64,000 nucleotides of DNA from Agapanthus africanus (lineage: Eukaryota > Streptophyta > Magnoliopsida > Asparagales > Amaryllidaceae): positions 109,360,045-109,424,044 of the forward strand of contig JASDDO010000006.1 of assembly GCA_030015575.1 (NCBI GenBank), in the 5' to 3' direction. Within the stretch, counting starts at the first letter, position 1; every line of letters begins with the position of its first letter. The notes below the pieces were generated by a model. That model did not search any database. It worked only from the letters and a program-made list of their open reading frames with translations, and had not been told where the DNA came from. A program made the translations under genes and the position numbers. Shown here in pieces: positions 1 to 11,671 of this stretch.

Positions 1-1
1 C

Positions 2-1575
2 GGAGGTAACTTATCTTGTTTGAGCGCAGTGCAGATGCAGTCGTCGGCGGATTGGTAGGTGTTATGTGATAGCAGAGTGCAGTTCGAGTTTACTCCTACA
101 GGGGGACAGCAGGCCCATTTCAGAGCACGCCCACAGTTACTTGACCGTATCCGCGAGGCACATACCGGCGATGCCCGTATCTTAGAGATTATTGAGCAGA
201 TTCGGCAGGGCAGAGTTTCTGAGTTCGTGATTGATGATCAGGGGATACTTCGATTTGGGACTCGACTGTGCGTGCCAGATTCAGAGGGACTGAGGCATGA
301 TATTCTCGAGGAGGCACATAGATCAGTATACAGTGTTCACCCAGGTTCCACCAAGATGTACCGTGATTTGAGAGAGGTTTACTGGTGGGACGGGATGAAG
401 AAGGAGGTTACAGACTTTGTGTCCAGATGCCTGACTTGTCAGCAAGTCAAGGCCGAGCACCAGAGGCCAGCCGGCGAGTTACAGCCTTTGCCCATCCCTG
501 AGTGGAAGTGGGAGCAAGTCTCCATGGACTTCATTGTGGGTCTACCCAGGACTAGTCGAGGGTATGACTCTATTTGGGTGATTATGGATCGACTGACGAA
601 AGCGGCTCACTTCCTGCCAGTGAAGACCACTTTTGGATTTTCTCAGTACGCCCAGGTTTATATTGATGAGATAGTGCGACTGCATGGCGTTCCGACTTGC
701 ATCGTGTCCGACCGTGGCACCCAGTTTACTAGCCGATTGTAGCAAAAACTTCAGGAAGCATTGGGCACCCGATTGAGTTTTAGCACAGCCTTTCATCCTC
801 AGACTGAAGGTCAGTCGGAGCGTACGATTCAGACTCTTGAGGACATGCTCAGAGCTTGTGTTTTAGATTTCGGTGGTAGCTGGGATCGTCATTTGACTTT
901 GATCGAGTTTTCCTACAATAATAGCTTCCACGAGACGATTCAGATGGCACCTTTCGAGGCTTTATATGGGAGGAGATGTCGATCGCCTGTATGTTGGACA
1001 GAGCTTAGGGAGAGCAGTATTTTGGGGCCTCAGATCGTACAGGAGACGACCGAGAAGATACAGCTGATTCGGGACAGGATGAGAGCGGCACAGAGCAGGA
1101 AGAAATCATATGCTGACAGGCGCCGTCGCCGACTGGAGTTCGCTGTTGGCGATCATGTTTTCCTGAAGGTCTCTCCGATGAAGGGTGTGATGAGATTTAG
1201 GCGGAAAGGGAAACTGAGTCCTAGATATGTTGGTCCTTTCGAGATCCTAGAGCGTGTTGGTCCAGTCGCTTATCGGTTAGCTCTTCCGCCCAGCTTCCCC
1301 GATGTTCACCCCGTATTCCACGTCTCGATGCTCCGCAAGTACCTTCATGATCCTTCCCAGGCGATTCATCACCAGACAATCCAGCTAGAGTGTGATCTTT
1401 CTTTCACCGAGCAGCCGGTTGTTATCTTGGATCTCAGGTGAAGAAATTGAGGTCGAAGGTCATACCGTCCGTCAAGGTCCTTTGGCGTGGCCCGAACAGC
1501 GAGGAGGTCACCTGGGAGACCAAGGTCGAGATGAGGAAGAGATATCCCCATCTTTTTGAAGGTAGGCGTAGTTAA
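2..1575 (+). pseudogene. pol: Element A pol: RNase H end, integrase, chromodomain (broken)
   Basis: Integrase inserts the cDNA into the genome, and the chromodomain directs it to chromatin. The reading frame starting at base 2 shows the integrase zinc-finger region (HPGSTKMYRDL, then CLTCQQVK, about 330-450). The core follows, with first Asp in MDFIVGLP (~525-545), second Asp in VSDRGTQFTS (~700-735) and Glu in QSERTIQTLE (~810-840). Next come the GPF module (YVGPFEILE, ~1225) and, in frame 1 from 1438, a chromodomain (VLWRGPNSEEVTWE). It is broken by TAG at 56-58, by TAG at 740-742 where family members have Trp, and by a one-base shift near 1437 just before the chromodomain. It is non-functional. 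Confidence 0.9.
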
Positions 1576-1603
1576 ATTCTAAATTCGGGGACCGAATTTC
1601 TTT

Positions 1604-1616
1604 AAGGGTGGAAGAT
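1604..1616 (+). other. Polypurine tract of element A
   Basis: A purine-rich run (AAGGGTGGAAGAT) lies 28 bases after the chromodomain stop and directly before the LTR start TGTAACCC. This is the expected position and composition for the plus-strand primer of a gypsy element. Confidence 0.8.
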
Positions 1617-4600
1617 TGTAACCCTTCGAAAATCGTTTAGGCAGTTTTTCGTTAATCGGCTAATTTTTCGGCTTTTTTCGTAAAAATTCAAAATGGGTAT
1701 TTTTTTCATTGTAGACCTAATTATACAAAATTTAGATAAGATATTACTATAATTTTGTCACTAAAATGTCACTTATAATTTTCTAGTTAAATAAAAAAAA
1801 ATCGTAATTAATTATTTTTTTATTATTTTAAGCCTTTTTAAATACATTAAATTAGTGATAAATACAAATTTAATTGGGTAAATTTCATAATTAGGAGTCT
1901 TTATAAGCTAAAATATGGTGTTAATAAAATTATATCATGGCTTGCAAACTTTTAGTTTTTTGGTGGGAAAATTATGAAAAAATGATGAAAAAAGGGTTTT
2001 TTTTGTAAAAAAGTTGACATGAAAGCATGAAATGATAACATATGATGTTGAATTGAACTAGAAACTTCTCCAAAATTCCCTCATCTCCATCCCTTGCTGC
2101 AGCCGACCCCTCACCTGCAGGTTTCCCCCTCTTCTCACATCTTTTTTGCTTCATTTTCATGCAAAAATTCAATAAAAATCCACAATTTCATTAAACCATT
2201 CAAATCTAAACCCTAATCCACTCTCTCTCAACCCAAATTTGTTCAAAAACATGGTGAAAGGAGGCTTTCTTGGTGACTTGATCATGCTTGGTTTCCACTT
2301 GTAAGGTAAAATCCTAAACTAGTTGCTAATTTGTAGTTTGTTTATGCTAAATTAGATGTTTAAAGTGTTAATTTCATTATAATGGGTTGTCTAGAAAAAT
2401 CAAGAATGGGTTTTGATGTTGAGTTAGGGTTTGAAACATGGTTGTAAAAAAAATTAAGTTATGGTTTTGGTTATCTAATTGATTAGAGTGGTTAATTGTG
2501 TAATGATATGATTGCTAAATCGACAAATTACGATGTTTGTATCGAATCGGCTAGAAAATCGCTTATTAGATTTTTGTAGAAATTAGAATGTGACCGAAAT
2601 ACGTTATGTTAGCGATATAATTAGCTTCGTATAGGACTATTAGAGTGCGCGAACACAGGGTTTCATCTAGTCGGGTTGTAGTTTAGTCGATTTTCCCGAA
2701 ATGGCGATTCTAGTTAAAGGATTGCGATTTTCGTGCGTTTTTCCGTGCACCAAGTGCATGCTATGATTAATACGAGAGCGTAGATAATTGTATGTTGTGA
2801 CTTGTATTGTGTTAGGTTTTGTAATCTTATGCTTGATATTGTGCAAATATAGGATCGGTCGGGGAAACTTCGGACACGGCGCGTAAAGGCAAGGCGGTGG
2901 CCGGAACGGATTAGCGGGGATTTCAGGTGAGTAGATGTATTCATCTATGGGGGAATCGTCTGAATGGCGCGAGGCGCCCCCCCACCCTCTAGTTAGGATT
3001 ACCCTATTTTTTGCAAGATTCATATTGTTAGCTAGCTTATCCATTCATGTACACTGCATACCCTTATAGCGAACAGTATATTAGATTGCATGGACATTCA
3101 TCCATATTTATGCGATATCACTTTGTAGGACACGAACACCATTACCATTGGCATCTGTTGCACGCGCACTATTCATGTGACACTCACGCCTTTGGTAATT
3201 GCCATGCCACGTGCACTATAGAACCTGTTTATCATAATATCGCCACTCGCATTCATACTTGATATATGAAATTGCATAGCATACGTATACCTCGCATCAT
3301 CATCATATTTATACAGAATTCTAGCAAAAATTCACATCGTATGCATTGATATCATAGACATTTATCATATATAACATGTGGACATTATGATTTTCTTGAT
3401 GATTTCAGTATTGCTGCGATTTCTGGATTTTTGGGGAAAACCGCAAGAATTTAACAAAACCTTATATTTATCATTTTCAAAACAAAGTTGCGGTTTTCTC
3501 GTGATGTATGTGTCGTCCACCATGAGTTTTCATCTTTTCTGTTGGATTTCGAGACCCGATTCGAGGAGTGGATGAACCGTCTCGGGTACATGGTGGGCCC
3601 GATATGGTACCCCGGGGCAAGAAGATCGAGTTGTAGACGATGAGCCTGGCAGGGGAAGACTACCTACCGGTGATGTCTGGCATGGCGGATATCCGGAGGA
3701 TACCGACCGTTGTCGTGAGATTTATGATATGGGCCGATCCGGACTGACGGAGCCCGATATTGAGACAGATATGATTCCTATTTGGTGTCGATGCTTGACA
3801 TGGGTTTTCAGATGATTTCTTGATGGTATTTAGCTATTATACAGATATTCATGTTCTAAAGTTAAGAATTCAATACCCTTAGCATTTAAAACACTTAAAG
3901 ACTTAATAATGATATTGCATACCTGTGCATGCATACTAGAGATAGTATATCACATATGGACATACATGTTGTGGTGCATTGCGTGCATTCTTACGATTGC
4001 CTTGTTAGATGTTATATTTACTCACGAGCTGGCAACTCACCCCCGTTGTGCCACAGTGTCTTGCAGGTCGGACCCGTCAGTCTTGTAGCGGCGGGCTATC
4101 TTATCATCAGTTCCTTTTGCTCAGACTCGCGACATCGCCCATAGGTGGGTTGCGAGCATACTTTATTTCTTTTTCTTTATCATTGTATCTAGTATTCTCC
4201 ATCTACCACTTTATATTGTATATGTGACCTAGTGGTGAGACTGAGAGGTTGTATATTTGTGGTTTCTTTTGGGTCGAGCTCACTTGAGCCGGCGATGTGT
4301 TTTCTGGTATTTTGCATTTCTTTTATGCTCTTTTTCTTGATATTACTATTATATTGAATGTGGTTGTGATCCGCCTTGGGCGAAGAGCTAGCTCCCACTT
4401 GGGGATGCCATTTTATGATTACAGGTTTATTATCTTGTTGTACCCATTTTGGGGGATAGAAAATATAGGGGAGACTCTGCCGAAATTTTCGGAAATTTTT
4501 GATGTTTTAAAAAGGGATTCTTTGCAACTTAATTGATTTGAAAATTGTCTTCTTTAAAGGTTTTCCTTCACTCTCTTTTGATTTTGGTTTAGATTCTTCT

Positions 4601-4687
4601 GGGCTTTGGCTGACTTAGGCTACGGTACGCCTTTAGACGTCTCGTAATCTAAGTGCCAGTCGCGTTCCGTACTTTCGGGTCGTGACA
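1617..4687 (+). repeat. 3' LTR of element A (3071 bp)
   Basis: The LTR begins TGTAACCC right after the polypurine tract and ends TCGTGACA; the next base is Athila gag sequence of element B. The inverted solo LTR at 7157-11269 shares its end and several internal blocks, for example around 3575-3730 and the GGCAACTCACCCCCGTTGTG block near 4030. That supports both boundaries. Short open frames inside (for example 3047-3262, 4297-4536, 2667-3044 reverse) look like chance frames and no family is recognisable. I see no other feature in this 3 kb. Confidence 0.85.
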
Positions 4688-5109
4688 GATAATGATGAAT
4701 TGATCTTTAAAACCCCGGCTTCCACTTCCACTTCCTCTCACACTTCTACTTCTTACCCTATTTCGTCTAACTTACCTTTTTCTTCCGAGCCTATTATCCG
4801 TGTTCCCAAAGGCTCGAACCCTCCACCCACCTCATCTTTTCCACTCCCACAAACTTCTCCACAAATGTTGGACCCAACACTTATTGATAGAGCTCCATTT
4901 CCAAATAGGTTGAGGCCCAAGAAACATGATGCCCAAATGGAGAAGATTGTGGAAATATTTAAGGAAGTTAACATCAACATCCCTCTCCTAGATACTATTC
5001 AACAAGTTCCGTCCTATGCGAAAATTCTTAAGAACTTGTGCACTAGGAAGAGGAAGGCTCAAGTGCCTAAAAAAATCTTCATGTCGAGTACTGTAGACAC
5101 GGCTTTCCC
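4688..5109 (+). pseudogene. gag: Element B gag, C-terminal part
   Basis: This is a Ser/Thr/Pro-rich stretch followed by the conserved block around VNINIPLLD and QQVPSYAKILKNLCTRKR. It matches the same block of element C (about 62770-62880) almost word for word. It is the Gag tail just before protease. The true frame starts in the interrupted part of B; the first six bases of the open frame here belong to the LTR of A. The frame is lost near 5108, where a single-base shift separates it from the protease frame. Confidence 0.82.
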
Positions 5110-5483
5110 CAACAATTACCACGGAAACGCAAGGACCCTGGCTGTCCTACTATTTCCATTTCTATTGGGGATAAACACATCAACCGTGCTCTATTAGACC
5201 TTGGCGCTAGTGTTAACTTGCTTCCTTACTCGGTTTACGAGCAACTAGGAATCGGAGTGTTAAAGCCTTCGAACATAACTCTTCAGATGACTGACCGATC
5301 AATCACCAAACCTAGGGGTGAACTGGAGGATGTGTTAATAAAAATCGGGGAATTTGTATTCCCTGCGGATTTTATTGTACTTGATACACAGCCTGTAGCG
5401 AACCCACGGAATCAAATTCCGGTGATTTTAGGTCGCCCCTTTTTGGCCACTTCCAATGAAATAATCAACTGTCGTAACGGTTT
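5110..5483 (+). pseudogene. pro: Element B aspartyl protease (broken)
   Basis: The frame starting at 5110 reads a retropepsin-like protease. The active-site block LLDLGASVNLLPYSVYEQLG lies at about 5190-5250, followed by a hydrophobic flap region and the ILGRPFLAT block at about 5430-5450. Athila proteases commonly have D-L-G rather than D-T-G in the active site, so that change is normal here. The frame is shifted at both ends: near 5108 against gag, and at about 5480-5484, where one base is missing relative to element C. The protein cannot be made as one Gag-protease chain. Confidence 0.85.
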
Positions 5484-6113
5484 ATGACCCTATCCTTCGG
5501 GAATAGGTCAATAGAGCTAAACATTTACAAGTTGGGAAGTGTACCCTCCGAACCTACTGCTCAGGTCTGTTCTGTCGACTTAATGGATATCGACAGAAGA
5601 GAATTTGATGATCCTCCTGATATTGATCTTGACTCTTTTCATATGTTATTGTTTGACCCAACTATGTATCATACACATACGGACTCTTCCACCAAGATGT
5701 CCAGGTCAACACTTAACACTGATTATGAACTGTTTTTAGAGTCTGAAGATCACCCCGCACTTTGTAATGACATTATTCATCGGGGTATTAATGGAACTTT
5801 TGAGGAAATCTTCGCTGATAAACTCGCATTTTTAAATGACACGGGTGTTGAGATGAATCATCTTCCAATCAATGAAATTGAACCTCCACCCCTTCTTTTG
5901 AATTGTAAAAAGAATGAGAGTAATACATTATATACACTGCATCATCTCTCCAAAACGAGACGCACACACATTCTATTCCACCACTTAACCTTTCCCCACT
6001 TCTTCTTCCACCAACCATTGCACTGCATTGATAAAAATTTTGAATGGTTGGTGTTAACATTCGGTCTTTCCAAAGCTTGGCATCGACCACTGATTTTTAA
6101 CCCCCTCATGTGA
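5484..6113 (+). pseudogene. Element B post-protease frame, truncated before RT
   Basis: This 209-residue frame continues the protease neighbourhood (LSFGNRSIELNIYKLGS) into an acidic linker. The linker corresponds to the region between protease and RT in element C (63300-63700). Where C then enters RT, this frame instead runs into an unrelated tail ending KAWHRPLIFNPLM and stops. I find no RT, RNase H or integrase motif. The deletion of pol seems to lie around 5890-6080. The tail is not recognised. Confidence 0.6.
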
Positions 6114-7151
6114 TTTTCAAAGATTAATATTGCATAACTCAAGTTTGGGGGGGCATGTATAATCTGGCTCTTGAAAAGAAAATTTTTACATAATAATGAG
6201 CCAAAAATAAGTTTGGGGGAGGATCTTCACTTAAATATTTTGCCCCCACTAATAAATTCCTCCCAAGCTTACAGGTTTTTCGAGATTAGCAGAAGGCAAC
6301 AGTGAGGACACTGTTGAAAACAAGTTTGGGAGAGGTTTGTGCTTATTTTCGCATCATTTGCATATACTTTGCATAAGCACAAAACATTTTTGATAACCTA
6401 TAAAAATTTAAAAAATTTCAAAATCAAAAATAAATATTTTTTGTACATAAATAAGATAATAAAAGTTTAGATAGTGAAAAATTACATCCATGAGATTAGA
6501 AAAATTTAAGAAAACCAAGAAAATTAGAAGTTTTCTTATACGAACTAGTAATAAGTAGTTATGAGCCGTTGTCCCAAGGGTTAGCAAGATGAAGGACGTC
6601 ACTAATCTGAGGATAAAAATAAGTCTGAAAAATAGTTTCTATTCTGGAAGCCAAACATTTTGAACGTTGATACTCTGCTATTCGCACTTACACGCGTCTT
6701 AAAGCCTGGGATAGTAGAGGATACCTTGAAATGCTCTTGTCTTAAAGCCAAAAATATGAAGGAAATAAAAAAAATGAAATGAAGAAAATATAAAGTGGTG
6801 AGAAAAATGGACACTGGTTTTGTTATCACCGAGGGCAATAAAAAATATATAGCGAGGGTGCCTCTTCACCTAGTGCCCTAAGGCCAACTGGTCTGGGAGT
6901 CACTGCTATGCTTGAGGTGGTGCAAAACGTGGAAAATACACCAAGTAAGCAAGCACAGGAGTAATCGGTCGGTTAGTACCTCAAGAAGTATTAACGGTCG
7001 CATGAAACTGTGTGAGCAATCTCATCTAAATATTCATTAATTAAAAAGTACTGACGGCTGATAGGCAAGAGTATGATAGCTTGAATTGAATTCTCCGGGT
7101 GTAGGGATGTCTTTACACACACACAGGGTTATATGATCGATGTTTTGGAAG
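6114..7151 (+). other. Element B 3' non-coding internal region, left part
   Basis: No open frame is supported here. The stretch carries three polypurine-like copies of AAGTTTGGG (6141-6153, 6209-6222, 6322-6334), as seen after pol in Athila elements. It also has a block near 6870-6900 (CCTAAGGCCAACTGGTCTGG) that has a relative in element I (about 42770-42800). It is interrupted by the solo LTR. Confidence 0.65.
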
Positions 7152-7156
7152 AAAGA
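7152..7156. repeat. Target-site duplication AAAGA, left copy
   Basis: AAAGA precedes the solo LTR and is repeated exactly at 11270-11274 after it. Five bases is the normal duplication length for LTR retrotransposons. Confidence 0.9.
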
Positions 7157-10100
7157 TGTCACGACTCGAAAGAGCACGTGACTGGCCCTTGAATCATATG
7201 AAGTCTATAGGACTCCATCTGATCCAAGTAAGCCAAAAGCCCAGAAATCTAAAACCATTTTAAGAGTAAGTAAAGAAAACCGGTTTAAAGAAGTGAAGGA
7301 AAACATGTTGAAGTCAAGGGTTTTAAATAACTAAGCCGAATGTGCATTTTTAAAAGGTAAAGTCTTTTCTAAAAATTTCGGCAGAGTTTCTTTTGTAAAT
7401 ACTGGCCCCGAACGGGGTACAACAAAAATAATATATATATGCAATGATAAAAGGCATCCCCAAGCGGGAGCTAGCTCTTCGTCAAACGACGGTCACAACC
7501 TCACAAGCAATAATAATATACAACGCCGAACGGCGAGGGTCAAACCAAAAGAACTCAATAAGCATGAAAACCGCAATACTACTAAGCGCGACTCTATGGT
7601 CGAATAATACATCACTAATGTCTAAGTCTGAAACAATATACCAGTTTTGGTTGATGGAATTCTAGATACAAAGAATAAAACAAGTACAATGGTGGTTCTT
7701 GATGCAAAAGAAACCACCTACCAAAAGCAATTCACCCGCAAGGAAGCAATGTGCCATAAATGCCGCAAAGGAACCTGTACGGCAAAACCTGCAAGAACTG
7801 TGGCACAACGGGGGTGAGTTGCCAACTCGTGAATAGAAATATCTACAAGCAGAAACCGAACGCAAGACATAATCCTAGGTCAATACGATCAGTATATAAA
7901 ATCCTCAATATATAACATGCAGCCTATAACAAGGCTAGGGTAAATATCTAACCCGAGTGTGATCTCATGTGCCTGTGTCAGTGCCTCAGGTAGCAATATA
8001 TCATATGAATGAGATATGAATGCATGAAAACAGAATACATGTACATGAAGAAAACTGTTTTCATAATTTAGTGAGATTTCCTTTATATTTTTAAAATGAG
8101 GTATCATAATGAAATCAGCATAAAACCGTGCCTAGCATCGGCACAAAACGTAATCCCAATATCTCGATATCTCAATGTCTCAACCACAATATCTAGGGCG
8201 CCGTCAGTCCAGACCGGCCCCTACCATCCATCTCAAGACCACGACGGTATCCTCCGGATATCCGACGCGTGGGGTAAAATCACCGGTAGGTAGTGCTCCC
8301 CTGCCAGGCTCACATCGTCATCATCACGCGCTTCTTGCCCCGGGGTACCTTACCGGGTCCACCATGTACCCGAAACGGTTCATCCGTCTCCTCGAATCGG
8401 GTTTCCAAATCCATCAGCAAACTCATGGTGGACGACTCAAATATCATGGGAAAACCGCACTTAATACTTTAAAAGAGAGAAAATGTTTATTTGTGTTTTT
8501 GCGGTTTTCCTCCAAATCCAGAAAATCTCACGGAAATCCAAATCCAAAACCTCAATAACACGTAAAATAGTGAATATATGCATGAGAATCCATGAATGCG
8601 GCATAACAATGAATAACAGTATGCATGAAGTAGCAGGTAATAACTACAATGTCTAACTAACATATATGGAAGGTACACTAATATCATGTCTAAACTATTA
8701 GCTAATAGGCTATGTCAAGCAATAATATTTTCTAAGGTGTACGTGACATGGCAATTACCGATGAAGATGTGTGTGAGCCGGCAAGTAAGTGTACGTGGTA
8801 CATAAGCATCATCGGTAATGGTGCTGGTGTCCTATCAGCATGATATTAATAATGGAGTATGAAACATAATATAAGAATGCGATGCAAGGAGAACCACAAA
8901 AATTAGTGGGAGCTGAAACTAGACGCAACTATAACTAATCAGCATAAAACTAATATAAGTCCTACAAATGGTGCCTTTTGAAATAACACGAATCATGGGG
9001 TTTTGAAAATAGGGGCTACGGTGTTTTTATGAAAAGATACGCCTTTTGAAATATCCGTAGATCCCATGACCTGTCTTTTAAAATACCCACGACCAGCTAG
9101 TTTTGAAATAGGTAGGAGTCTAATCTAATCTAACAAATACACTAAACTATACGGCTGAACTAACAAGCTGAGCTACAGGTAAGGAAACCGCCTAACATCT
9201 GAGTCGATATATATAGATATAATAGTCGGTGATTCCGCCTCAATAGTATCGCGTACGATACAGTATATCATATGACATCCTCAAGTCATGAGTGCGGATC
9301 TATCATCAATGTAAAGCTCATACGGTAAATCGTCGTACGGCATCCCAATAGCTGGGTACGGGTTAATATCACACTATCTCATATCATATAATCTGGGATA
9401 CTGATCTAAATCTAGTACAACTGATACCATCAAACTACTGCGTGTGCAAGCACACGTCCCAAGGCCTGCTAGAGATCACGTATCGTATCCCCAAATACGA
9501 ATCACATCAAATCACCGATCTCACGGCACCATGCCCAACATCATCGACTCATCTCCAATGTCATCCAATATCATCAAACACAGTGCAAGTATAATGAATA
9601 TGGAAGGATGTGCGTGTAGGTGTAAATCTACTCTAGGGTTCGCGACTATGAACTACACTAGTCACTTCTAACCCTACACTATCCATAGTACACCTAGCTA
9701 TCATATATATATACTACGGACTGCGGGGGTGCTATATGCCATCCACCCGACTTCCCCCTGTAGATATAATCTACTCACCTTGCGTCTTTATCTTTCGATG
9801 CCACCACGCGTTTTCTTGTCATCCCGAAGTCTTCATGTGGTACCTACACATCAAGTGTCGTATATGCGCATTAAAACCAAATCAAAGCTAAAACGGCACA
9901 CGAAATCCAAAATGATACCATAAGGGGCCTATAGGTTAGAACCTATGGCACGCCTTCAAAACCATCAATAAATCCTCTATATCGTCGTATAAACGCCAAA
10001 TAGTCGAGGTAAATCACAAGACACTAATGCAGAATTAAAAATACGGAATACGGAAACACGAATCCAAAACAGCAACTTAGGAAATATGTCCCAGATTTCA

Positions 10101-11269
10101 CCCTAGGTCAATTTATACAAATCTAAATATACCAGGGGTCTAGCATAAACATGTAGGAGCTACAGAACAAATACGAGCCAAAATGGTGGGACCCAGGCCG
10201 CAATTTGCGGCCAATGGGAATAAATTAGCGGCCGGAAAGAAGAAATGGGGGCTGGGGTCTTGGGGTTAGCTTCCTGGGTGCCTGCACATCCCACTGTCCA
10301 CTCAATTTTATTTTAGGGTGTCTCGGGTGATAGCAGATTCAATATACCCTTCACAGATTCCACAAATTTTCCGATATCGGTTTCTAAATCCGTATTTCGG
10401 GTTTCAACTCTCAGGTTAGGGTCTCAATTCATGCACTAGGGTGTTGGTGTAGCCTCTACTGAGCTCAATTTCACATTACAACTCATAATTCTTCACAACC
10501 CTAACTAGGTTTTACCTCAAGTCACCAAATCACACAATATCGGTTCAATAACAACATTGGGATATAAGGAAATGCTAAAACTAAGCTAATGGTTCAGTAA
10601 ATACCTCATTTGGCAACTCAAGAATTTTCTTGAGTTGCCCCCTAGTGGCCAAAATCCTTGCTTCTTTAGCTCCAAGTGTAGATCTAGGGATTGTGCACAC
10701 ATTTAATGAAATGGAGATTGGGTTTTGGAGTTGTTTTAGAGGTGTTTTGGAGCTTGAAGAGGGGAGGGAGATGAAGGAGGAGCAGCAGCAGGAGAGAGGA
10801 GAAGAGGGAGGGAAATGAAGTGAAGAAGAATGGCTAAGTCTTTAGGTCAAATGAAGCCCATACCTCTCTCTCTCACCCACTACCAATTCTTTATTCTTTT
10901 CTCTTTTCTTTTTCCTTTTAAAACCCTTCTCACTCAAATAGTAATCCCAAAACAAACCATGGCAAGAAAATGCACAAGTGTAGGAAAAAGGATGTGTGCA
11001 TGTTTTTCACAAAAACGCCAAAAATCCGATTAGCAATTTTTAATAGCGATTAGCACTAAATTAGCATATAAATGATCATAAAAATCTAAAAATGCCATAA
11101 TTCCAATAATTACCCAATTTTAGAATTTTCCATTATTTTTCCATAATTTTTCTCAAATTTTTCCTATTTATTTCTATTTAATAATACCAAAATATTAAAA
11201 TATTCAATAAAATAATATTGAATTATAAAAATTCCCAAAATTAATATTTTATCTTTTTGAAATGTTACA
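7157..11269 (-). mobile_element. Solo LTR, Tekay-like, reverse orientation (4113 bp)
   Basis: Read on the minus strand this begins TGTAACATTTC at 11269 and ends GAGTCGTGACA at 7157, the same termini as the LTR of A. Internal blocks shared with A include the stretch at about 8200-8400 and GTTGCCAACTCG near 7820. It has exact AAAGA duplications on both sides and no internal region, so it is the product of recombination between two LTRs of a complete insertion. It is about 1 kb longer than the A LTR, so it belongs to a related but different subfamily or holds insertions. Frames such as 8175-8558 and the Glu-rich 10630-10818 look like chance. Confidence 0.9.
10196..10212 (-). other. GC-rich perfect palindrome in solo LTR
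   Basis: GGCCGCAA and TTGCGGCC pair exactly around a single central T. The site is a GC island in an AT-rich LTR. Comparable GC palindromes occur in the Athila LTRs and the copia leaders of this window. Confidence 0.7.
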
Positions 11270-11274
11270 AAAGA
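11270..11274. repeat. Target-site duplication AAAGA, right copy
   Basis: It matches 7152-7156 exactly and lies directly after the solo LTR terminus. Confidence 0.9.
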
Positions 11275-11656
11275 TAGGAATGAAAAATAAGACGATGTTT
11301 TATTGAGGGAGGACGTGATTTCTAACATCTTTTCATGACCATTAAGATAGGGCTCATGACAACCGAAAAGCTAGCTTAGTTGGAAACCCTAATTTTCGAA
11401 GCCTTTCTTTTAAAATTATTTTCTTTAAATGTAATATTCATGCTCTTCCTTTTATTATTGGATTTTTTGGGTGCAATCCGCTGAAAACCCTCAGGAGACA
11501 ACACTCCTCCTACTAGGGACACCTAGAGGTTTAAAGGCTTGTTGCACGTGCTCAGTGCAATCGTCTTGCCTACGAAAGTGTGCTAGTTAGGTTTTCTCTT
11601 CCCTTATTTTCTCCTTCTCTTTTTAATAAAACAGTTCGCTCGAGACGATCGAAAGT
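11275..11656 (+). other. Element B 3' non-coding internal region, right part
   Basis: This is the continuation of B after the solo LTR. A block at about 11470-11580 (CTGAAAACCCTCAGGAGACA and following) is strongly similar to element I at about 43390-43500. It marks the conserved 3' untranslated region just before the polypurine tract of these Athila-like elements. No coding frame is seen. Confidence 0.7.
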
Positions 11657-11670
11657 AAGTTTGGGGGAAT
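11657..11670 (+). other. Polypurine tract of element B
   Basis: AAGTTTGGGGGAAT lies one base before the LTR start TGATCAG. The same arrangement (AAGTTTAGGGGTAT) precedes the LTR of element I. Confidence 0.85.
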
Positions 11671-11671
11671 T

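Larger units (their letters stand above)
1..4687 (+). mobile_element. Element A: Tekay-type Ty3/gypsy chromovirus, 3' part
   Basis: The window opens inside the pol gene of a Ty3/gypsy element, near the end of RNase H. It continues through integrase, a chromodomain, a polypurine tract and a 3.07 kb 3' LTR. The integrase wording (MDFIVGLP, RLTKAAHFLPVKTT, YGRRCRSP) and the chromodomain are typical of the Tekay/Del lineage of plant chromoviruses. The element lies inside the Athila-like element B: the base after its LTR is B gag sequence. Its 5' half and 5' LTR are left of the window, so its target duplication cannot be checked; GATAA (4688-4692) would be the right copy. Confidence 0.88.

Noticed and set aside
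2667..3044. 125-residue reverse-strand frame in the A LTR
   Set aside because: No similarity to known families, antisense to the element and not preserved in the related solo LTR.
4682..4687. Start codon for the Gag frame at 4682
   Set aside because: It is a GTG in the end of the A LTR; the frame is an interrupted one that simply continues across the insertion junction.
10630..11033. Two small frames, one Glu-rich, that look gene-like
   Set aside because: They lie inside the solo LTR with its boundaries and duplications fixed; the Glu-rich tail comes from a purine-rich simple sequence.
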